Shown in pieces: positions 27,495 through 35,025 of a stretch of 59,531 nucleotides of DNA; the first letter of the stretch is position 1; every line of letters starts with the position of its first letter. Source of the DNA: Rhodococcus sp. Leaf278. Its GTDB lineage: Bacteria; Actinomycetota; Actinomycetes; Mycobacteriales; Mycobacteriaceae. The notes below the pieces were generated by a model. The model did no database searches and was not told the DNA's origin. It saw only the letters and a program-made list of their open reading frames with translations. The stretch is from assembly GCF_001426085.1 (NCBI RefSeq), contig NZ_LMRR01000015.1, positions 1 to 59,531 of the forward strand. The letters run 5' to 3'. The position numbers and the translations under genes were made by a program.

Positions 27495-28547
27495 GGCGAA
27501 CTTCAGAAATGCGTCGTTCTCGTGCGGGTCGCCGATGGTGACCCGCACGCCGTCGTTTCCGTAGGCGCGCAGCAGCACACCGTGCTCGGCTGCACCGGAC
27601 GCGAATTCTCCCGACTTCTCGGCCAACGGCAGCCAGACGAAGTTGGACTGCGATGCGTTGACGTCGAAGCCGCCTGCCACCAGGGCGTCGCGCACGCGAT
27701 CGCGTTCGACGATGAGTGCGTCGGTGCGGGCCAGTAGCTCTGCCGAGGCCTCGAGCGACGCCAACGCTGCCTGCTGCGCGATCGTGCTGACAGCGAACGC
27801 GATGCGCACCTTGGACAGCGCTGTGATCACGTCCGGGTCGGCCACGGCATAGCCCACGCGCAAGCCGGCGAGTCCGTACGCCTTAGAGAAGGTGCGCAGC
27901 ACGATCACGTTGCGCCGTCCACGCGCGAGTTCGACGCCATCGACGTGATCCCCGTCAGCGGTGGGACGGGTGTACTCGAAGTAGGCCTCGTCCAGTACGA
28001 CAAGGATGTTCGACGGCACCGCGTCGAGGAAGGCCTCGAGCTCGGCGCGCCGGACGACGCTTCCGGTCGGATTGTTGGGGTTGCACACGAAGATCAGGCG
28101 GGTGCGGTCGGTGATGGCCGCGAGCATCGCGTCGAGATCGTGTACGTGGTCTGCGGTCAGTGGAACCAGCACGGGCGTCGCACCGGCAACGCGCGTGATG
28201 ATCGGGTACGCCTCGAACGAGCGCCATGCAAAGAGCACCTCGTCCCCGGGTCCACACGTGATCTGAACGACCTCTTGGCACAGTGCAACCGAACCGTTAC
28301 CCGCGGCTACATTGTCGGTCGCAACTCCGAGCTTCTTCGCCAGGGATTCGACGAGTGCCGTCGCCCGGATGTCGGGGTAGCGGTTGACGCCGCCGACTGC
28401 CTCGGCGATAGCGGCATGCACGCTGGGCAGCGGGCCCTGCGTTGTTTCGTTGCTCGCCAGCTTGATTGCCCCCGGAAAGCTACGGCCGGGAATGTAAGCG
28501 GGGATGGCGTCGAGGTCGGGGCGGATGTGCGCGGTCACGGCTGCCAT
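27483..28547 (-). CDS. hisC2: Histidinol-phosphate/aromatic aminotransferase
   Basis: A 354-residue PLP aminotransferase of the HisC type (Rv3772 hisC2/pat). Seen: IKLASNETTQGPLPSV (residues about 28-43), NVAAGNGSVALCQEVVQ (PLP phosphate binding), FVCNPNNPTGSVV, VLDEAYFEYTR and RTFSKAYGLAGLRVGYA, whose Lys forms the PLP aldimine. The family includes true histidinol-phosphate aminotransferase and aromatic amino acid aminotransferase (Pat); the duplicated location near envelope genes matches the mycobacterial hisC2 position rather than a his operon. Substrate is therefore either histidinol phosphate or phenylalanine/tyrosine. The stop is shared in overlap with the mycolyltransferase gene. Confidence 0.9.
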   Translation of the reverse strand: MAAVTAHIRPDLDAIPAYIPGRSFPGAIKLASNETTQGPLPSVHAAIAEAVGGVNRYPDIRATALVESLAKKLGVATDNVAAGNGSVALCQEVVQITCGPGDEVLFAWRSFEAYPIITRVAGATPVLVPLTADHVHDLDAMLAAITDRTRLIFVCNPNNPTGSVVRRAELEAFLDAVPSNILVVLDEAYFEYTRPTADGDHVDGVELARGRRNVIVLRTFSKAYGLAGLRVGYAVADPDVITALSKVRIAFAVSTIAQQAALASLEASAELLARTDALIVERDRVRDALVAGGFDVNASQSNFVWLPLAEKSGEFASGAAEHGVLLRAYGNDGVRVTIGDPHENDAFLKFALQS

Positions 28548-28632
28548 TATGCGCCCAGGTTCGGGGGTTGACTTCTACGTGTCCGTGTTATTGCTATGCG
28601 CGACCGGACCGATCGTCCTATCTTCGATAAGT

Positions 28633-29397
28633 ATGTCGGGAATCTTCAGCGACGTCGCAGTCCTTCGGTCCGCCACCGCGCCCACAGTCGGCGCGGACGA
28701 CGAGGTGGATACGTCCGCACACGAATCTCCGCCGCGGGAGAAGGTGCCTCTGACAGCCGTCGAGCCGGAGGGCACACCGCGCGGCGGAATCGTCGTGCTG
28801 CACGAGGCGCGTGAAATTCCGCAGTCTCTACTCGACCTGCTGCGCGCACTGGCGATGGAAGGCTGGCTCGCCGTCGCCCCGAACCTCTTTCATCGAGGTC
28901 ACGGCGACGACAAGGAAGTCTTCGGCGACGACCTCTTCGCGGACTTCGATGCCACCTCCGACTGGCTGGTTCAGCGCGGGGTCTATCCCGATTGTGTCGG
29001 GGTCATCGGATTCGACGACGCAGGAACGGCGGCGTTGATCGTGGCCACCAGCCGTCCGGTCGGAGCGGCGGTCAGTGTTGCCGCGGCGGGCATCGTCGAA
29101 CCGCTCAACTCCGACGCGGTCGCGTTGGTGGAGGCTGCACCCAAGCTGCAGGCGCCCTGGCTCGGTCTCTACGGCGAGGACGACCCGCACACCCCACCCG
29201 ATCACATCGAAGCCCTTCGCGACGCTGCCACGCGCGCCTCAGTGGCCACGAACATCGTCAGCTATTCAGGTGTGCAGCATCGAGCCGACCATCCCAGGGA
29301 GCAGCCGGGCAGCAGCGACCACACGGACCCGGCCGAGGCAGCTCTCGTCGACGCGCAGACTCGAATCTTCGATTGGTTCGACAGCTTCTTGCGTTGA
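28633..29397 (+). CDS. Dienelactone hydrolase-like protein with altered nucleophile
   Basis: A 254-residue dienelactone-hydrolase-fold protein. Seen: GGIVVLHEAREIPQSLLDLL (fold entry, H-E-x of the oxyanion), AVAPNLFHRGHGDD, GVIGFDDAGTAALIVA and LGLYGEDDPHTPPDH, then YSGVQHRADHP with the His. In active enzymes the nucleophile motif is GFCxGG with Cys; here it is GFDDAG, with Asp. Catalysis by Asp or loss of activity are both possible. The catalytic Asp (GEDDP) and His remain. The ATG 28633 is chosen because the longer frame upstream lacks family sequence. Stands alone before the two tRNA genes. Confidence 0.78.
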   Translation: MSGIFSDVAVLRSATAPTVGADDEVDTSAHESPPREKVPLTAVEPEGTPRGGIVVLHEAREIPQSLLDLLRALAMEGWLAVAPNLFHRGHGDDKEVFGDDLFADFDATSDWLVQRGVYPDCVGVIGFDDAGTAALIVATSRPVGAAVSVAAAGIVEPLNSDAVALVEAAPKLQAPWLGLYGEDDPHTPPDHIEALRDAATRASVATNIVSYSGVQHRADHPREQPGSSDHTDPAEAALVDAQTRIFDWFDSFLR

Positions 29398-29520
29398 CGA
29401 GCAACAAGCATCTTTTACGCGAACGCCGTGCGAACCTGAGGCGTCGACCAGCCGTTTTGCCTTCTGGCCTTTGCCGTGTGTAATCTCTTTCCTCGGCGGT
29501 CCGAGAGGGCCGGCAGCCTA

Positions 29521-29610
29521 GGAGGCGTGCCAGAGCGGCCGAATGGGAGTCACTGCTAATGACTTGTCCTTTCACCGGGACCGGAGGTTCAAATCCTCTC
29601 GCCTCCGCCA
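29521..29610 (+). tRNA. tRNA-Ser (GCU)
   Basis: Acceptor GGAGGCG (29521-29527) pairs with CGCCTCC (29600-29606); discriminator G and CCA follow. The anticodon arm AGTCA-CTGCTAA-TGACT gives GCT. A long variable arm (TTGTCCTTTCACCGGGACCGG region) marks class II tRNA-Ser. Confidence 0.97.
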
Positions 29611-29661
29611 CGAACGGTAGAGTTTTTACCGTTCAGCTAGACCAGCACGACAACTGAACAT

Positions 29662-29734
29662 GCGCCCGTAGCTCAACGGATAGAGCACTTGACTACGGAT
29701 CAAGAGGTTAGGGGTTCGAATCCCTTCGGGCGCA
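29662..29734 (+). tRNA. tRNA-Arg (ACG), island attachment site
   Basis: Acceptor GCGCCCG (29662-29668) pairs with CGGGCGC (29727-29733); discriminator A; CCA is not encoded. The anticodon arm CTTGA-CTACGGA-TCAAG gives ACG. Its 3' part (from 29704) is the attachment core of the island and is repeated at 37271-37304, so the intact gene is kept after integration. Confidence 0.97.
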
Positions 29735-29737
29735 CAA
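29704..29737 (+). other. attL core (34-bp direct repeat)
   Basis: The 34 bases from the anticodon-arm end to three bases beyond the tRNA-Arg 3' end are identical to 37271-37304. This is the classic tRNA-3'-end target of a tyrosine integrase. The island lies between the two copies (about 7.5 kb). Confidence 0.9.
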
Positions 29738-29740
29738 GAA

Positions 29741-29783
29741 AAGAGTCCCCCAACTGCGAATATGCAGGAGGGGGACTCTTTTT
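29741..29783 (+). terminator. Rho-independent terminator after tRNA-Arg
   Basis: AAGAGTCCCCC (29741-29751) pairs with GGGGGACTCTT (29770-29780) followed by T's, a perfect 11-bp stem. It terminates tRNA-Arg and was probably brought in by the element, since the chromosomal version (37312-37349) lies past attR. Confidence 0.9.
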
Positions 29784-29802
29784 CATTGTCGGCGTTTGGC
29801 TC

Positions 29803-29818
29803 TACGACACGGAAACGA
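29803..29818 (+). other. Candidate integrase arm-binding site, left
   Basis: TACGACACGGAAACGA occurs here, about 65 bases inside attL and just beyond the end of the integrase remnant, and again identically at 37139-37154 inside attR. Paired repeats next to both cores are what arm-type integrase sites look like. Inference from position. Confidence 0.5.
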
Positions 29819-29826
29819 TGACGGAA

Positions 29827-30014
29827 CTACCGAGTTGTCCGCGATCCCAGGCCTCCGAGTTGATCCAAAATGTGGGTGAGATCCGGTGCTTCGGACGCCT
29901 TCTCGATGTAATGCTTCTCGGTAATCGCGGTACCAGAATGTCCGAGCTGAGCCGCCGCAGCCTTCGACCCCGAGACCCTGACAACGAAGTACGACAAAAA
30001 GTCGACCAAATCAT
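29827..30014 (-). pseudogene. Tyrosine integrase, C-terminal remnant
   Basis: Only about 48 codons are integrase-like: GSKAAAAQLGHSGTAITEKHYIEK is the last catalytic block (given as LGHS, box II His, and HY, the nucleophile Tyr), followed by ASEAPDLTHILDQLGG. The catalytic R-H-x-R part and the whole N-terminal domain are absent; the codons before GSK do not fit any integrase. The stop is at 29827, about 90 bases from the tRNA core, the usual place for the 3' end of an integrase gene facing its att site. The right edge is approximate. The element cannot code its own integrase from this fragment. Confidence 0.8.
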
Positions 30015-30050
30015 AAGCGAAGCAACAGTTTTTGATGGAGGTACACCCTG

Positions 30051-30254
30051 ATGGCGAAGATTCAGGTGAGGCGCGGCACTACTGCGCAGTGGGCGACAGC
30101 GAACACGGTGTTGGCGGTGGGGGAGCCTGGCCGCGATACGACGTTGAAGCGTTACAAGACGGGTGATGGTGTCATTGCCTGGTCTACACTGCCGTGGGAT
30201 GCACCGTCGAAAGCGGAAGCCGACGCACTTTATACGTCGTTTTCGTCTCCCTGA
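30051..30254 (+). pseudogene. Phage tail protein N-terminal fragment
   Basis: 67 residues that open MAKIQVRRGTTAQWATAN and continue VLAVGEPGRDTT, GDGVIAWSTLPW. This is the short N-terminal domain (Mtd-N/hyaluronidase-N type: QxRRGTAAQW, then GxGxxxWxxLP) of actinophage minor tail proteins. Real proteins of this kind run several hundred residues more. GGAGG nine bases before the ATG shows a genuine gene start, but the frame stops after 67 codons and overlaps the end of the cargo gene on the other strand. It shows that the island derives from a phage and has lost its structural genes. Confidence 0.7.
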
Positions 30255-31114
30255 CGATTCATCATTGCTTCTTCCTTCTCTCGCTCGATGGTCGCACGGT
30301 CAGCAGCATGCTGATCAGGATTGTCGCGTTCCTCTGCCAACCGGGAGAGGTGTTGATCTCTGTAGACCGCCTCTTGTGCTGCCTTCCATTCACGGGCAGT
30401 CATTCCGCTCGGAATGATCGACCCATTCGCGAGTCGCCGAACGACTTCCTGGGTGGTGCCCCCGCTAGAGTCACCCGTCGGCGTGTACACCAGGCGGCGA
30501 TTCCGCGACTCAACCCGCATGGACCTGACTGACCCCTCGATGCCGCTCAACCTCTCCTGGAGCCCCTCGAACAACTCGACTAGAGCGTCCTGATCACCGC
30601 TAACCGCCCTGCTGGTACGGTCCAACGCTTTCGCGTACTCAGAGACCGGAGTGTGCAGTTCTTCGGGGTGTGCGAGTGCGTATCTCGCCGAATCCAGTAG
30701 GCGCTCCTGGGATGCATAGATCGAAGCGGGGTTCGCCAGGTTGTACGAGATGTATCGCTGGTCGGTGATGTCGAACGGGGCCGGTGTTCCCTCGGTCGTG
30801 ATGATCACTACGGGCCGCTTGAAGCTGTGGGCAATCGCCAGTTCGTAGAACACGTTGGGGTTGTGACCGGTGAGATCGGCGACGATCAAATCGGCTTCGA
30901 TAATCCGCTTCACCACCAGCTGAGTTATCGAGTCTGGAGCATGCTCGAAGTCCGCCCGACGGATCTCGAACTCTTCCTCCGGCAAGGCTTTCTTGATGAT
31001 GTACTCCAGCGCGAGCAGAGCCTTGGTGTGAGTGTCGGAGCCAACGGCACCGATTGGCGAGATCACGAAAACCTGGTGGCGCTTCGGTGGCGAAGTGTTC
31101 GTTTCCTGAGGCAT
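30230..31114 (-). CDS. Nucleoside 2-deoxyribosyltransferase/TIR-like protein, candidate immune effector
   Basis: A 294-residue soluble protein. Residues 15-22 (VFVISPIG) form the first strand of a Rossmann-like NDT/TIR fold; residues 74-96 (ADLIVADLTG, then NPNVFYELAIAH) carry Asn and a Glu (near 91) in the position of the catalytic Glu of nucleoside deoxyribosyltransferases. RPVVII follows. The rest (residues 120-294) is helical, charged and coiled-coil-like, with REKEEAMM at the end. Family members split glycosidic bonds of nucleotides; related effectors deplete NAD or nucleotides in antiphage systems. It stands alone on the minus strand in the island, so a cyclase partner is not adjacent. 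Function as immune effector is inference. Confidence 0.72.
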   Translation of the reverse strand: MPQETNTSPPKRHQVFVISPIGAVGSDTHTKALLALEYIIKKALPEEEFEIRRADFEHAPDSITQLVVKRIIEADLIVADLTGHNPNVFYELAIAHSFKRPVVIITTEGTPAPFDITDQRYISYNLANPASIYASQERLLDSARYALAHPEELHTPVSEYAKALDRTSRAVSGDQDALVELFEGLQERLSGIEGSVRSMRVESRNRRLVYTPTGDSSGGTTQEVVRRLANGSIIPSGMTAREWKAAQEAVYRDQHLSRLAEERDNPDQHAADRATIEREKEEAMMNRQGDENDV

Positions 31115-31161
31115 CGCAAGAGTTTGCCACAGCCGTTCATCGAGTCTGACGAAATTATGGA

Positions 31162-31323
31162 ATGTTGTTCACACGACCGACCACCCGACCTTCACCGCCC
31201 GCCGACGAGGGACAGGCCGGGTGGGTGATGCTTCCGGACGGACGACGCGGCTACCGATACGAGGGCTCTGACGATGTATTCATCGCCAAGGGAACCGCCC
31301 CCGCGCACCCTGCGTCTGAGTAG
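31162..31323 (+). CDS. Possible small phage-type protein
   Basis: A 53-residue frame starting ATG, with a Pro-rich start and then EGQAGWVMLPDGRRGYRYEG and SDDVFIAKGTAP. The composition is protein-like rather than random and would fit a small actinophage gene, but there is no clear ribosome site and no family I can name. A second frame begins three bases after its stop. Reported as tentative. Confidence 0.3.
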   Translation: MLFTRPTTRPSPPADEGQAGWVMLPDGRRGYRYEGSDDVFIAKGTAPAHPASE

Positions 31324-31386
31324 GTATGGACGGGATCGAGTGGGCCGCGGTCGTCGACGGGGGCTACGACCCTGCTGGCCCTGCGC

Positions 31387-31599
31387 TCACCGTCGCGCTC
31401 GCTCGCACTGTTTCAGAGGCCTGGTTGAGGGGCACGCGGGTTCGATGCTGATGACACTTGTCTCGTGCTTCTCCGCGCGGCGCAGCTCAGCGGCTTGTTC
31501 TTCGAGGTCGGCGTGGCTGATGGCGCGGCCGATCCACACGGCCGCGAGCGCGCAGATTACGACCCACGCGGCAACGATGCCGACTATCCACCAAAGCAT
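31387..31599 (-). CDS. Possible small membrane protein of phage origin
   Basis: A 70-residue frame with one strong membrane helix, MLWWIVGIVAAWVVICALAA, followed by a charged helix (ISHADLEEQAAELRRAEKHE). This plan, one TM helix and a charged tail, is common among small actinophage membrane proteins. No convincing ribosome site precedes the ATG at 31599, and the C-terminal part overlaps a frame on the other strand. Tentative. Confidence 0.4.
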   Translation of the reverse strand: MLWWIVGIVAAWVVICALAAVWIGRAISHADLEEQAAELRRAEKHETSVISIEPACPSTRPLKQCERARR

Positions 31600-31935
31600 C
31601 GAGACAGCATGACAGGTTCTGTGACAGTTCACGGGTAAATGTCACGGATATTGGTGTGGAACCGGTGACGTCGACCGTTTCACCGACAGGTGCGTCATGC
31701 AGTCTCGTTCCTGGTCGATGGTGACGCCGACAACCAGATTCTGCGTAGCCATCCCCGGAAGCAGTCGAGGGCACTCCCGCCGCCGTATGGCCATCCGCGC
31801 GGGAGCCCTGACCCTGGGCCGTCCTTGGCGCGACGGGTTCAAAGCTTCAGTAGGGCTTGGGTTGCGCAAGTAGTCAAGTTTGACACGAACCTAATAGTTA
31901 CCTGAGACGACTGATGTGAAGTAGAGTGTGAAGTG

Positions 31936-32721
31936 ATGAGGATAGATACGAACGCCTTCAGTCTGGGTCTGGTGAGCGAAGTTCCCCTAAAGGGTGGACC
32001 GCTCAAGCAAGTTGTGACTCAAATACAGCATAGTCAGACACCTGCATTGGTGTCCGACGAAGGAGAGGCCGGGATCGCTGCCGAACTCCCCGAGTATCCT
32101 GTTCGTCGACGCATAGTCAGCGGCACCATCAGCCCGGCAGGTCAGGCGTCGGAACAAGTCGCCCGTACGCTTAGCGACGTTGCCGGTGAGTGGGTCGTGA
32201 CACTCACTGAGAACTCCATCAGCCTGCAAACCACCGACTATGCGTCGCGTGATGACTTCTGTAGCCGTGCGGGGGCGATCTTCGCGGCGGTCGGCCGCGT
32301 CGCTCCCCCACCCGTAGTTGACAGGGTGGGTTTGCGTTACATAAACCGCATCGAAGGCGAGGACATCCAGAACTTGGAGGACTTCGTCAACCCCCGACTG
32401 ATGCTGCTTGCTGGTGCGCTCGGGTCGGGAATGGCCTTAGGCCACACCATCAGTGACTCGCTGATTGTCATCGAACCAGATGATCAGCTTCAGATCAGAA
32501 CTGGATTACTGCCTGCTGGCGTTACATTCAGCCCAGGGGTGGAGGCATCCAGTCGCGAGTCTTGGACACTCGACATGGACGTGTTCAACGGTACTGGTCA
32601 CATCTACTTTGATGCAGAAGGGTTAGTTTCGCTGCTCAGGCAGTATTCTGAGCACGCATACTCTTTCTTCAGGTGGGCAACGAGCCAGGCTTTGCACGAC
32701 AGGTATCGAAGAGAGGGTTAG
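31936..32721 (+). CDS. TIGR04255-type protein, first gene of island operon
   Basis: A 261-residue soluble protein with the TIGR04255 look: an N-terminal beta-rich half, the SLQTTDYASRDDF segment, and VDRVGLRYINRIE near residue 135, the RYINRI hallmark of this sporadically distributed family. Its role is unknown; members occur patchily, often in mobile regions. The ATG at 31936 directly follows an in-frame GTG (31933), either of which could start; TAGAGT at 31922-31927 would make a leaderless transcript plausible. The next gene begins six bases after its stop, and the third overlaps the second, so the three are one operon. Base composition looks less GC-rich than the flanking chromosome. Confidence 0.75.
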   Translation: MRIDTNAFSLGLVSEVPLKGGPLKQVVTQIQHSQTPALVSDEGEAGIAAELPEYPVRRRIVSGTISPAGQASEQVARTLSDVAGEWVVTLTENSISLQTTDYASRDDFCSRAGAIFAAVGRVAPPPVVDRVGLRYINRIEGEDIQNLEDFVNPRLMLLAGALGSGMALGHTISDSLIVIEPDDQLQIRTGLLPAGVTFSPGVEASSRESWTLDMDVFNGTGHIYFDAEGLVSLLRQYSEHAYSFFRWATSQALHDRYRREG

Positions 32722-32727
32722 GTCAAT

Positions 32728-33441
32728 ATGACAAACAGCCTTCTCGCTCAAGATATGCAAGCGGTAGGAACAACATCGGGGGTCAGCGTCGATCAACCCG
32801 GTCGCGGACAACGCCTGCGTGCAATCGTGATCCCGTGGGCAGTTTCTGGCGTGCTTTTGACTGCGCCGCTCGGGACAGCTACCTCTGGCGCACCTGTCGC
32901 GGCTGCGTCTGAAGTGGTTTCGGCAGTGCGGGCGGCCAATAGAGACATTGCTCGAACCACAACCGGTCGACTATTGCTGGATTCCTCAGATTCGTCCGGG
33001 CAGTTGATTTCAGACAGCGGGGATATCGCTGCTTCGGTTCGCGCCTTGAAGGCGCGGTCAGGTCTGACTTGGGGCGAACTGGCCTCTGCAATTGGAGTGT
33101 CGACCAGATCTGTACACCTTTGGGTCAATGGCGCTCCAATTTCTGCGGCTAACGCTAAGCGCCTCACATCGCTATCGGAGCTTGTCAGTACCAACGAGAG
33201 GCAGACCGCAAGACTTACCCGTGAGCGGCTTATTGCGCCTGGGACCGGGGGTGGATCGTCGTTACTTTCGCGCTTTCGTATAGACGGTGCTGCCGACACA
33301 ACTCGGAAGCTGTCCTACTTTCCGATGCGTGAGTTCCTGGCCTCAGACGCCCCAGGAGCAGATCCCTCGATCAACCGCCCTACCCGCACCACTTCAGTCA
33401 AGGTCCGACGACTTCGTAAACGTGGAGCTGCTGGGGAGTGA
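32728..33441 (+). CDS. Membrane-linked HTH (XRE-like) protein, second gene of island operon
   Basis: A 237-residue protein with an unusual plan. Residues about 31-50 are hydrophobic (RAIVIPWAVSGVLLTAPLG), suggesting one membrane segment or a buried helix. Residues about 100-150 form a helix-turn-helix: SVRALKARSGLTWGELASAI then GVSTRSVHLWVNGAPISAAN, an XRE/Cro-like unit in which the recognition helix is followed by W-x-N-G. The rest is basic and disordered, ending KVRRLRKRG. A transmembrane HTH protein could sense something at the membrane and act on DNA. It starts six bases after the TIGR04255 stop and its own stop overlaps the third gene by GTGA. No relation to a known phage repressor is obvious. 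Confidence 0.7.
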   Translation: MTNSLLAQDMQAVGTTSGVSVDQPGRGQRLRAIVIPWAVSGVLLTAPLGTATSGAPVAAASEVVSAVRAANRDIARTTTGRLLLDSSDSSGQLISDSGDIAASVRALKARSGLTWGELASAIGVSTRSVHLWVNGAPISAANAKRLTSLSELVSTNERQTARLTRERLIAPGTGGGSSLLSRFRIDGAADTTRKLSYFPMREFLASDAPGADPSINRPTRTTSVKVRRLRKRGAAGE

Positions 33442-34415
33442 CCGAAGACTCTTCCAGCGCTCACGCGCGCGCCGACAACGCCTCCAGCAAGGTCTTTCAG
33501 GGTGATGTGTTACCGCTCCAGGAAGCCAATGTCCGAGTAGTGGACTCAACCTACCCATTGACGGATGCTGCCGTTGAAGTTGCAGAAGCTGAAGGCAAAG
33601 AATTGATTCTCGCCATCACCGATGCAGAGGAGCATGTCGTAGTCCTGTCGCAGACGTGCGACTTGCGCCGCTCAAGTGATCGACTGCCCAATTTCCAAGT
33701 AGCTCCTGTCCTCGCCGTGGACGAGAAGCTGTACGGTGAGATTTACCGTGGACACCGTCCTGGTTACGCGTCGTTGCCGTGGTTTCAACCGTTCCATGTT
33801 GCAGATTTGTCGAAAATCACCACGCTCGAACGGAGCTTGCTGGTTGACGTAGAGGTTGCAGGAACCATCCAATCTGATTTGGACCGAGCCATATTCGCGG
33901 AGGCCATTGCCCGCCACTTCGCTCGGGTCGCCTTACCTGACGCGTTCACCCCTCTCCTCTATCCCCTGCTCGATCGGATGAAGAAGAAGGCCGGCAAGCA
34001 ATCCAACGAGGGATCGTGTCTCGGACGAATTGCGTCGATACGCCTAGAGGGGACACCCAACTTCTCCAGCGCCTCGCCGCGACTGACCGTGATTTTTGTG
34101 CTGGAGTCAGGCGACTTCCCAGACTACGAGGGCGTAGACGAACTCGATATGAACCTCGTCGACACCCTCGTGGAGAGCAAGGCGGTGGACCGGGCTGCAG
34201 CCATGGCGCTCGACACAGAGAATGTGAAATTGTGCCACGAAGGTTGGCTCGCCTGTGCCGCACTATGGACACAAGAAAGCGTACTCCTTGCCGCGGCAGC
34301 AGATGACGTTGACAGCCTGGATTACGAGGTCGTGAGCGGGCGACAGTTCAGTTTCGAACGTTCTCGGAATGCCCCCGAGGTCGACCTAACGTACCTAACG
34401 ACGCGAGGTGACTAA
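33438..34415 (+). CDS. Uncharacterised protein with SQTCDL motif, third gene of island operon
   Basis: A 325-residue soluble protein with no family I can name. Residues 66-76 (HVVVLSQTCDLRR region) put a Cys-Asp pair after a buried strand, a motif seen in some hypothetical proteins of mobile regions (S/T-Q-T-C-D-x). The protein is mixed alpha/beta with an acidic C-terminal half (MDLVDTLVE-like helices) and no membrane segment or signal peptide. It starts with GTG overlapping the stop of the HTH gene by four bases. Fixed order and coupling with the two genes before it argue for a joint function. The Cys-Asp could be catalytic or metal-binding; this is inference. Confidence 0.7.
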   Translation: MTEDSSSAHARADNASSKVFQGDVLPLQEANVRVVDSTYPLTDAAVEVAEAEGKELILAITDAEEHVVVLSQTCDLRRSSDRLPNFQVAPVLAVDEKLYGEIYRGHRPGYASLPWFQPFHVADLSKITTLERSLLVDVEVAGTIQSDLDRAIFAEAIARHFARVALPDAFTPLLYPLLDRMKKKAGKQSNEGSCLGRIASIRLEGTPNFSSASPRLTVIFVLESGDFPDYEGVDELDMNLVDTLVESKAVDRAAAMALDTENVKLCHEGWLACAALWTQESVLLAAAADDVDSLDYEVVSGRQFSFERSRNAPEVDLTYLTTRGD

Positions 34416-34563
34416 CGCCGCTTGCCCGGCCGCTGATCCCCAACTCAAGGCGGCGTTCGCAAGATTTGGTGAACCGGATTGGACAAGTTTTCGGAGGCTG
34501 TGGCAGTCGTCTTTGGTCGCCAGAGTGCGGCCTAATTGTGTTGTCATCGCATATGATTCGGCC

Positions 34564-35025
34564 ATGCAAAGCTCGTCGAATCTCGCTGTAGCGTTACTCT
34601 TCACGGCGGTCTGCTGTGCGGCCTGCTCGACAGAGGCGGATTCGCCGACCCCTGGCGACCGGGACCGGCTCACTACCTCGGCACCGCCGACCCGAGACGC
34701 ATCAATTTCGACTGTGCAGGGTGACGTCACACTGCAAGGGATCGCTCCGATTGTGGATCTCTCGGCCGGGCGATGTGAGGGAGGCCTAGGTGCGCGTTAC
34801 GCGAGCGAGGGAGCACAAGTAACCATTGTGAACGAAGCGAGCGTCACGGTCGGAACGGGCACACTAGGGCCGGGGTCGTGGACACCGGACGGCACTTGCG
34901 TCTTCCCCTACTCAGCCCAGGTCGGGATCGCACAGTTCTATACGGCGCGCATAGGAACGAGCCCCACGATCACTTTCACCCGAGACCAGGCACTCACGCA
35001 GCGGGTCGGGTTTCGAATCGGTTGA
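34564..35025 (+). CDS. Secreted lipoprotein, island cargo
   Basis: A 153-residue protein. Residues 1-20 are a short lipoprotein signal (SSSNLAVALLFTAVCCAAC), with Cys21 as lipidation site; the lipobox C-A-A-C lacks the usual Leu at -3, so it is weak. A Thr/Pro/Ser-rich spacer follows (STEADSPTPGDRD), then a beta-rich domain with two further Cys (RCEGGLGARY and DGTCVFPY) likely in a disulfide. Temperate actinophages and their relics often code lysogen-expressed surface lipoproteins, some of which block superinfection; this protein fits in place and type, but no homologue is recognised. The ATG 34564 is chosen because it begins the signal. Confidence 0.65.
   Translation: MQSSSNLAVALLFTAVCCAACSTEADSPTPGDRDRLTTSAPPTRDASISTVQGDVTLQGIAPIVDLSAGRCEGGLGARYASEGAQVTIVNEASVTVGTGTLGPGSWTPDGTCVFPYSAQVGIAQFYTARIGTSPTITFTRDQALTQRVGFRIG

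Larger units (their letters stand above)
31115..31932. other. Island region without clear large gene
   Basis: 818 bases with no long credible gene. Two short plus-strand frames are coherent: 31162-31323 (53 codons, containing GWVMLPDGRRGYRYEG) and 31326-31451 (41 codons, MDGIEWAAVV). A minus-strand membrane peptide lies at 31387-31599, overlapping the second. Which are real is unclear. The last 60 bases before 31933 are AT-richer and likely hold the operon promoter. Confidence 0.5.

Noticed and set aside
31642..31869. 75-codon minus-strand frame before the island operon
   Set aside because: No ribosome site and no family features; it covers the likely operon promoter. Kept only as unassigned sequence.
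31880..31885. TTGACA as -35 box of the island operon
   Set aside because: No fitting -10 hexamer at 16-18 bases; the nearest AT-rich hexamer, TAGAGT, lies 36 bases on. Promoter assignment is not secure.
30230..34415. A complete CBASS or Thoeris system
   Set aside because: No CD-NTase cyclase, SIR2 or ThsA/ThsB pair is seen; the NDT-like protein is on the opposite strand, separated from the trio by more than 800 bases.
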